From NCBI GenBank assembly GCA_037447655.1, contig JBBHKE010001552.1:126001-190000 (forward strand): a stretch of DNA of 64,000 bases, written 5' to 3'. The notes under the pieces are model-generated. The model was not told where the DNA came from. It saw nothing but the letters and a program-made list of their open reading frames with translations, and searched no databases. Source of the stretch: Zygnema cylindricum. Its lineage: Eukaryota > Streptophyta > Zygnematophyceae > Zygnematales > Zygnemataceae. Positions 55,727-64,000 of the stretch are shown piece after piece. The translations under genes were made by a program, and so were the position numbers. Every line of letters begins with the position of its first letter. Position 1 is the first letter of the stretch.

Positions 55727-57234
55727 CTAAAAAAGGGTAGTGCTCACCGGTAGGAGGTTTTGACGGTTTTTTCTCTCCTTCTCCTGTCCCTTCAGAGCCA
55801 CCAAGCACACTTCCTTTTTGTCTTCCACTCCCACCTGAACCCACATCCCCGACCTCCCTCAAAATAGAGAGCCTTCCTCCTCCTCCTCCTCCTACTCTCC
55901 CTCCTCCTCCTTCACCTTCTCCTCCTCCTCCTCCGCCTTTTTCTCCTCCACCTCCGGAACTCATAGTTGGGTTTCCAGTTTGAACAACTCCTTCTCCTCC
56001 TAAAAAGTTTTTTCTTTTGCGTCTCCCATCGACCTTTTGAGGCCAAAAACTACCAGGATTCATGGCTCCTCCTCCTACTCCTCCTCCTCCTATTGCTCCT
56101 CCTACTACTACTCCCCCTACTCCTACTCCTACTCCTCCTCCACCTCCACCTCCTCCTCCTCCTCCTCCTCCTCCTCCGCCTCCTCCTCCTCCTACTCTTA
56201 TTCCACCTCCTACTCCTCCTGCTCCTACTACTCCACCTCCTACTCCTCCTATTCCTCCTCCTCCTTCTCTCCCTACTACTACTCCTCCTGTACAGCGCTG
56301 TGCTAAAGCCTGAGCCGCTGGATTTGGTCGGAGAAGAGTGAGAGAGGAAGGAAGAGGACGAATGGGCTCCGATCGACGACCAATGAGATCTTCCTCATCG
56401 TACGGAATTGTACGATCCCATCTCTCATAGGCAGCCTTAACTAATCTATCTGCAACTGCCTGGGAAAGGAGAGGGAGACGGAGAGGCAGGGGGAGGGGGA
56501 GACGAAGGAGAGGAAGAAGGAAAGGAGCGAAGGAGAAAATGAAAGGGCAGAAGATCGAGATCATGTTTTAAAGTGAAAAGAACCATAATTGCCACCATTT
56601 TTTATGCCAGATTTTGGGATTTGAGATCCATTTCTAAGCATTGATTTGCGAGCTAATACCTTATTAATACGTTTTTACTTAAGCTTTCATCATCACAACT
56701 TTCTAATCTTTGTCAAATCCTCTCTCACAAAGAGGGAGCTCACATTTGAACCATCTCCAGACTTTAAATGATCTCACTCACTAGCAAATTGGCATGTTAT
56801 GCATCCTAAAAACTATGTTTGTCCTTCAGTTGGACAGCTGAGCCTCCGGGACTTGTCCGTAAAGAAAGAAACAAAGAAAAAAAAAAGAGAGAAAATAAGC
56901 CTTTTCATTCTTACCTGTTCGTCGGATGTGAGTTTTTCCAGTGGAGTATATTTGCCTCGTGTTATACATCCCATGAGCTGAAAAATATTGTTGAAAACAG
57001 CCCCCATTTCTTGACCTTCTTCTGGATAATATACATAAAGTTTTCCATTCAACACACAAGTTTGTGCGTGTTCCACCAATCCTTCCCACATTTTAGCGGA
57101 CATTCCGGGACCAATTACCTGCAACCCCATACGCTTTTTCCCTTTCTGATAGGTTCCCATGAAAATTTGTTCTTGCTTTTCCATCAAAAAGAAATCCGAG
57201 CTTGATTTTTTCTGCGAATCCCTCTCTCTTCCTC

Positions 57235-57266
<32 letters not shown>

Positions 57267-60200
57267 CCCCTCCCCTCTCTCTTTATATATTACCTGCAAT
57301 CTCATGATTAGTTTTTTTCTTTACCATAGCATTTGTCGATGCTTTTCCATTAAGAAACAATCTTTGCCTAATTTTTCCTGTGGATATCTTTCTCTCTCTC
57401 ATTTTGTATTTTGTCCTTATGATTCTTTACTATTTAAGAACTGACCCTAATTGATATGATAAAAGGAAACAATGCATGAGTTCGTGAAATGATTGTGCAG
57501 GGAATATTGCACTAAAATTAGTATGGAATGGCATTGGGAATACAAAAGAAACCTTGCTAACACAACACACACTAACAGTACTATAAATATACTCTTTTTT
57601 CACCTTTTACAAACGTCTCGTATCCAAATCAGTGTCGAATGGCCTTCGCAATACAATAAAATCCTTGCTATGACAATCTACTCTATTACTGGTGGAAAAA
57701 ATGGAAAAAATTCCTTTCCCACCTTTCATATACGCCTCGGATCCAAGTTAGTGTTACATGGCAATGGCAACAAAAACCTTGATAGCGCAATCCACAGTAT
57801 TAGTAGTGAAAAATTACTCTCTTCCTACCTTTCGTAAACGCCGCGGATCCAAGACGAGCCATCGAAGAACATCTTCCACAGTATACATTCGCGCATCAAT
57901 GAGCCGTTGATGAAAAGCTCCATCTTTCCCAATTCCCTCTAATCGCCACACTTCATCTTCAAGAGAAGGAGGATAATGCTTTTTATACACTGCCCATTAT
58001 ACCCACCTTTACAATTGTATAAGCCATTTTCTCATCATTTACAGTGAAGCAAGATTATCTTCGTTTCATTACATTGAAATCGGCACTGGCAACAATTCCC
58101 TACTTTCAGAACAAAACAAAAATAAGTGAACAAAACAAAAACCAACAAGGAGACAACGAAAAAACTGTAGTAAAAATAAAACGATACCGCTCTCTAAAAC
58201 ACATTTACGCCATAAATAAAAACCAGTGTGGATTTTAGTCTCTCACATTCTCCTCGGTTGTCTTTGACTGTGAAAGCTTCTGTTACAGCCTCTCGAATAC
58301 GAAAACCAGGAGGGCAAGTTCCTGGAAGGACTCTCAAGGCCAATCGAAACTTTCGGCTTCGCACCCAACTGGAATTGTCAGAAAATGACACATCACCAAT
58401 AGTTCCCAGACCCTCCTGTTCACAATAAAACAGAAAGATCAACATTAAATAAGACTTGTACAAATATATTTGGATCAATGTGGACAATAACATCGACATT
58501 AGTAATGACGCTGATATTTATATCATCGTTAATAGTCCTCAGACCCTCCTGTTCACAATAATGACAGAAATACACAACGTTTGATTTGAATTATAAGAAT
58601 GTGATAAGGTCGACATGGACATTAACATTGAAATTAGAAACATTGTTTGTACTAGCTTCGTCATCAATAGTTCGCAGACCCTCCTGTTCACAACAATAAC
58701 AGAAAGATTAACATTTGATTCGACTTGTAAAATGTACCAAGATTAAAATGGACATCAACATCCTCATTAAAAATAACATTGACTTTATCAATTCTGAACT
58801 TGGAATTATGATTGACAAAGATGTCATCGTCGAATTAGTTTTAGGCATAAGCGTAAGTATCTAGACATTTATAAACACTGACATTGGTTTTGGCTAAATA
58901 CTGACATTTGGTATAAACATTGGTGTTGGCATCAAACGTTTGAGATAAGTGCAAGAGTTTTGTCAACCTCCTCTATTTTAAGCTTCTTCCTCATCATAAT
59001 AAAGACAAATCATGAGCAGTAAGACTATACCCTAGAAAATTGTATCCACTAGGTTGTGTTTAAATGACTTCCATACATTTATTTCACATATCATTTCACT
59101 CTCCCAACTATTTCAAAATCAGACGCTTCACCTTCAGACTGATGATAATGTCCCCTGTGAGTAGTGGTCTTCTTCCTCCTCTCTCCCTCACAATTGCAGC
59201 TTCAAATTCCTCCACCTTCCACTCTCCATTCTCTGCTTGGGAAAAATCGCCTTCCAATGCTAAAAGCTCTAACTGAACGGCGGAGACAGGTCCTTCTAAG
59301 ACTGTGACACCTGTCGCCGGGTCCTCCAGAGTAACCATTAAGGGCTTCCCATTCTCTGCTTCTATACGACTGCACACAAGAAGACAAGGAAGACATTTGG
59401 TATTCTTTGTTACAAAATTCTCTTGCGATTGAAATTCTGACGCGTATTATTAAGAGACTACAGACTGGAACATGCCTATTTGGTCCACATCCGAAAAAAA
59501 ATTCATGCGCTTTAGAGGAAATCCGACCGACGGACTTTGCCATGTATCTTGTCATCCTTTTGAGAAAATGGGCAGAAACTATGAGAGACAAACTTTCAAT
59601 AAACTAATAATACTACTCACCTTCCAGTGAACAAGGGTAGAGAAAGCTTGCTGCACAAAGATAGTCGCAGGAGTGTTTCTTCTTGAAAGCAATTTCCAGT
59701 AACAACCGATCCTCCACTATTACTAATAACTTTTTGTCGATCACTACAACATCACAAATGTAACAAAACCAAAAAAATATAAGATGCGCAGGTATTCAGG
59801 CAGAAATATAGCAAAGGGAAACTTGAGAACTGTAGACAAAGATTGTATGGACTCCAGAATGAACTTAAAAAGCAGAAAAGGTAAAGAAATGAAACATTGA
59901 AAGAATACTAATTTGTAGGTGAAAGTCGGAATGATAAAACCAGGTGCAGTCAGGGAGTCATGACGACAAACTGGTAAAGAGAGATTAATTGATCACAAAA
60001 GCAGCCTTCACCCTTGACCATCCGGAATAAGATCTCTTACAGTCGGTCCAGTGGAACCCGGGTCCTTTTGTTTGACGGTGAACGTAGTGCCAGAGCTTTG
60101 TCTATTTCCTCTGCCACCTATTATAAGAAACAAAAATAAAGGAAAAAAAGAAAAAAAAAGGTAAAAAAAAGAAGAAAAAAAAAGGATCCTTTCATTTGTC

Positions 60201-61623
60201 TATTTTGTCTTTTCTGTTTTCAATTTGAAATAACCACATCAGGTAAATTTCACGTGATTGATTCCGGATGAGTTTTGGTAAGTTCCCGTGATTTAAGCTT
60301 TGCACAAGGACAATCCGCAGCCATACATAATTAGCATTAAAAATTACAACGGCAAAACCCGAACAGTAAGAAAAAACATACAGAACAAGTGCAAGTTTTA
60401 CATTCAAAATCTCTCTCAAAACAGGCAAGAAGGTCAAACAAGACAGAGCAACCCGGTCACGACAACATTGACAATTTAATTATATGTTTGAGACAGGGTA
60501 CACACCACGCGACGCAATAGAGGCTCAAATGAAGAGAAGAGCTTTTGCAACGAGTCGAACTTAATTCCATCGATGACTTCCCTGTATGGCGAAAATGAAA
60601 TCATTGATCAAATAATCTTACAGGAGAATGACACGTCTGCACGTTTGCACTCACATATTAGAATACTAATTAAATAGTGCTACAGGTGAATCACGTAGGT
60701 AAATGTTTGAACTCACATACTTTTGATTACTGATCAAATAATCTTAAAGGAGAATTACATATCTGAAAGCTTACCCTCACATATAATTGTTGCTAATCAA
60801 ATAATCTTACAGGGAATTATTTACACGGAATTAGCTTAAGTTATCAGCAATTACAGTAATCTTACAGAAAAATGTATGATTCATAAACATTTCTGTATAT
60901 TGACTACGGTTACTCATATTAGCATGAGTAAATTCCACATTTGTAATTCCCTTATAAGTAATCAAAATAAATAATTATGCAGCTTTTCTTTGTTGCAACG
61001 TCTGTTGCAGTACTATCCTTACTTTGACAGAGCAACGAGTCTCTAAAAAAAAAATGACAATTGAACAAATGTAATCAGAAACAGCCAACCCTACGATTCA
61101 GATGGGGCATACCAGCTATACCTAAAAATCAACCGAATCATTAAAAAAGAAGTATTAGAAAACCAAACTACAGACGCAAGCAGCAAGATGCCCTATCATC
61201 CAGTCCACTTTCCCATCCCATCCTTCCCATTTTTGCTTATGTATCTCCTCCTGTATCATCCCCTTTCTCCCAATTTCTCTTCCACCTTCTCGTCCCTCAC
61301 GTCCTCTTCTCTCTCACTCCCTTTATCTTTCTGTATACTCTCTCAAGTTCTCTTCCCTCTCCCTCCCTTTCTCGTCATACATTCTCTCTCTACTCACTGA
61401 GAGAGTTCTGGCCGCAACCGTTTATGGCTGCCATTGCTGCGGCTCCCGACTCCTGTACCTGCTTCCCTTTCCTGCTTATGACCACTCTCCATGATTTGTA
61501 TCTCTCTCTCCCTCTCTCTTCCTCTCTATATAGCTGGCGTACGTCTTGTTCGAGTGTATTCCTCCGTACAATGGCCAACATTGGCGAGAAAAGGTTTTCG
61601 AGCGCTGACCTTTTTTTTCCCAT
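53056..61623 (-). CDS. CBP60: CBP60-like calmodulin-binding protein with long Gly-rich C-terminus, 13 exons
   Basis: CBP60 proteins are plant-specific, mostly nuclear transcription factors; CBP60g and SARD1 drive salicylic-acid immunity. Minus-strand exons: 61623-61543 (tentative), 61042-61023, 60581-60506, 60117-60041, 59743-59621, 59369-59132, 58415-58247, 57989-57829, 57118-56915, 56459-55748, 55481-55340, 54892-54513, 53612-53056. All phases agree, for 979 residues. Core motifs: [53 protein letters not shown]-type block, [97 protein letters not shown], then [20 protein letters not shown]. After residue ~440 the protein is Gly-rich (one run of about 20 Gly). Exon 12 has four [10 protein letters not shown]-type repeats. 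Usual CBP60s are 450-650 residues, so the tail is exceptional. Exon 1 is the weakest call. Confidence 0.9.
54130..54480. repeat. Degenerate ~40-bp repeat in the last CBP60 intron
   Basis: About eight diverged units read like TTGAAACTTATTGA + GATTATAGCTTGAATTCAATA. They fill the intron just downstream of exon 12 on the minus strand. Confidence 0.7.
55695..55724. repeat. (TA)n microsatellite
   Basis: A plain TA run lies in the CBP60 intron directly after exon 10. It creates the IYIYIY tail in the open frame that runs past the exon 10 donor at 55746-55747. Confidence 0.9.
58380..58790 (-). repeat. Three ~135-bp tandem copies spanning the acceptor of CBP60 exon 7
   Basis: GTGAACAGGAGGGTCTG on the minus strand occurs at the true exon start (58415) and again near 58542 and 58681. 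The copies share downstream GA/ACTATT sequence and an AATGTCCACATTGA-like stretch. Only the innermost copy continues into the conserved exon. Confidence 0.85.
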
Positions 61624-61647
61624 TTGAGGGTTAAAGCAGCTTTGCAT

Positions 61648-63747
61648 GGAAGGGAGCCATGCATAAGCTGACGTCCGCCGGGGAAAGCTGGTGAAGAGGT
61701 TCAGCAATACGTATCGTTTTAAAGAAAAAGATATCGCGATATATAAGGGTTCTGCGTTTAAGCACCTTGTCTGCAGCTAAGGGGTTCAGCAGTATGTATC
61801 GTTTTTGAAAAAACTCGGTATTCAAAATATCGCGATACATAATTTTATGTGTTAGCTCTTTTATTGCCAGTCATTTTAACGCGGCACTTTAATTGGAGCG
61901 TGTGCAAGCAAGGCATGCTCAAAATTGAAATGCTCGCAACCTGGTACGAGGCAAACCAGGGGAGAGGTCCAAGAATTAGTTCATCTGAAGAAACCGTATC
62001 GCGGAGTACGTCAGATTTTAAGACGGGAGGGTTGCCTCTACCAATGGCATCGACTACAAAGCCCATCATTATTAGCGTTAACAAACCTTAATTTTATATC
62101 GGCCTTTTTTGGTCCAGAATCCGAAATTAGTGCTATTAACGTCAGAATAGCATTTATGCTAATTTGGAAACTTAATGTCATCCACTCTATATTATGTTCG
62201 TATAAATAAGCATTGCGTGACACTCCACTTCTACAACGTTAACTGCAGTTCAAATGTCATAGCTGTTAGCCACCCGAAATAGCGTGAAAATCAAGAATAA
62301 ACTTTCACAGTAATAAAAAAGTCTGCTTAACCTAAACCATAAAATATCGTAAAATTACCTAAAATAATGTTGAATCCTAGTCTAATATATAAGTTTAGTA
62401 CGATTTCAAACCCACAAATAAGTCACCCGGCAGATGCCGTCAGAATACGACATAATACTTGAAATAGTGGTCATGCCAGCTCAGGTGTAAAGTGCCAAAA
62501 TTAGTATTAATGTTTTTCAGAATTTCGACGCACGTACACAAAATAGGGCACTAAATTACGCTAATAGTTCTTTAACGGTAACATTGTTGGGCAATGTACA
62601 TGACTACCCTCATTATCTTTGCACTTCCCTCTCCTATTGTGCTGACATGGTCAGACATCATGGACTCATGAAATAGAGCGATATTCTTTAACCATAATAT
62701 TATGTAGCAAAAGACATCAACATACATACGGTCCTGTTTTTTACTTACAGTTGAAAAAATGTTAAAGATGGATAGCTTCAGGGCAAATTTTAGAGAATCA
62801 GCACGGGCCGTTAAAAATCCAAAAAAACGTTGCAATGGGAATTGATACATGCCATGCAGCACAGCATTGACAAGAAAGGCTTAACAGCGAGAAATACAGG
62901 AGTCGACTACACACATGGTTCTTAAACAACCGGCAATAAAGTATTCTGATTATGACACTCAGTCAATGTGGTCACTTCATGTAGATAGTGACTCGAAGTT
63001 TTTAGGCGGCTGACAATTGTTTTTCCAATGAAAGACACTGCAGGTCTGTATCAATTTGCAAAGCATTTCTACACTAAATATCTTTCTCAACAATGCAAAT
63101 TTTGAAGACAAATACACCATTAACTCATTTTACCCTCCATATGAGAAGAAAGACTTAAAAAAGTAATGTGACCAACGCAACAGCCTCGTCCTTAACGAAC
63201 CTTCAAATTGACACCATGGCAGATATTATTCTTCCATTCAACATAATTCATGCCCTAAAAAAACGTCTACAAATCATGAAAAGAAACTGTAGTTTACGAG
63301 ACCATGATCATAATGAAATTTCCAAGTAACTTAAATCGCTCTACAGGGCCATATAACATGTCTTCCACAACTTCAACTGCCAAAAAGACTATGAAGGGAA
63401 ACTCTTTGAGAGAGCGAATCTCTTAAAGGGTCTATTAAAAAGACTTAAAAAACTAATTAAGATTCTCATTTGTTGAGGATGTTTTATTAACAGACCAATG
63501 TAGTTCAACAACAGGATCATAGCCAGTCAACGCTGTCCTCAGCAATTTAACGGCAATCGAACTGGTCCAGGCCCCCTCTACATTCTCCTTTCCCTCTCTA
63601 ATTTCACAGTCATCATCATCATTTATTATTCCTATCCATCAAGAAGCAAAAACATTGCTCGTTTATGTTTTTGATTCTTTGTTTGTTGGTTAGTTTGTTT
63701 GTTTGTCTGTTTGTCTGTTTTGCCCAAAAATTGTTCATTAAACAATT
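61648..63747. other. Intergenic region
   Basis: No coding exon was recognised. CGATATATAAGG-type words lie near 61725-61840 and a degenerate MITE-end word near 62560. The promoter of the CBP60-like gene should lie in the part closest to 61.7 kb. Confidence 0.5.
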
Positions 63748-63919
63748 TCAACTTCGAAGCGGCGCACAAAGTAGGTGATAACATAGCCCGCTGTTAACAG
63801 GTGGTAATATGTTTTCAGAGCCGGGGCTCTCCGTTTTCAGTGCATTGGACAAAGGGCGAATGAGAGGAGGAAGTAGAGACGCCGTGGGAGGATGTACCGC
63901 GAGAATACGCTGACATTGA
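63748..63919 (-). CDS. Last exon of an unidentified gene (partial, runs off the right edge)
   Basis: An acceptor TTGCAG precedes TCAATGTCAGCG, and the frame runs 57 codons to a stop, including LLPPLIRPLSNALKTESPG. The family was not recognised. The first ~24 bp of the exon are repeated at 63977-64000, suggesting another local duplication across an acceptor. The gene call rests on the splice site and open frame only. Confidence 0.45.
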
Positions 63920-64000
63920 CTGCAACATAAAAATAGAAAAAAATAAAGACAACGTGAAATTAGCGGCAATAAAATATACCGCAAAAACACGTTGACATTG

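Noticed and set aside
55967-56341. Leu-, Ser/Tyr- and Pro-rich plus-strand frames
   Set aside because: Antisense shadows of the poly-Gly part of CBP60 exon 10.

Overview
The window is nuclear DNA of a eukaryote, most likely from the green plant lineage (a streptophyte: a charophyte-type alga or an early-diverging land plant). Every recognisable gene is split into many short exons joined by GT-AG introns whose phases agree exactly. The gene set also points that way: a CBP60-type calmodulin-binding protein (a plant family), a plant-type class II DAHP synthase, a RimP-like protein with a transit-peptide-like leader, and a small DnaJ-type zinc-finger protein of chloroplast type. No rRNA, CRISPR array or bacterial-style operon is visible. 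The species itself cannot be named from the sequence.

Layout. 1-3.8 kb: intergenic, with fragments of two transposon families, a 55-bp near-perfect hairpin and a related 21-bp tandem repeat. 3.82-19.0 kb (+): complete SMC5 gene, about 30 exons, 1057 residues. 20.7-25.3 kb (-): CapA/PGA_cap-type metallophosphatase-like gene, 7 exons. 25.3-32.4 kb: repeat-rich intergenic DNA holding a 224-bp MITE and a 945-bp PIF/Harbinger-like element. 32.4-36.0 kb (+): class II DAHP synthase, 7 exons. 36.0-38.5 kb: intergenic DNA and a polypurine tract. 38.5-43.0 kb (-): RimP-like gene, 5 exons. 43.1-44.3 kb: a MITE carrying a nested Harbinger-like insertion, lying in the shared promoter region of two divergent genes. 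44.6-49.4 kb (+): DnaJ-type zinc-finger gene, 3 exons, with a ~1-kb CCCCTCT tract in its last intron. 49.6-53.7 kb: a 2-kb tandem duplication that copies the terminal exon of the next gene. 53.1-61.6 kb (-): CBP60-like gene, 13 exons, with an unusually long glycine-rich C-terminal extension. 63.7 kb to the edge (-): last exon of an unidentified gene.

The genes do not form a pathway. SMC5 acts in DNA repair and chromosome structure. DAHP synthase starts aromatic amino acid synthesis. The RimP-like and DnaJ-type proteins probably act in plastid ribosome maturation and plastid protein homeostasis. CBP60 proteins are calcium/calmodulin-linked transcription factors, best known in immunity. What stands out is genome architecture: repeated local tandem duplication of DNA spanning splice junctions (SMC5 intron 2, CBP60 intron 6, the CBP60 terminal exon, and the exon at the right edge), very short exons, and a MITE family whose terminal repeat appears to host a second transposon at the same position in at least two places.
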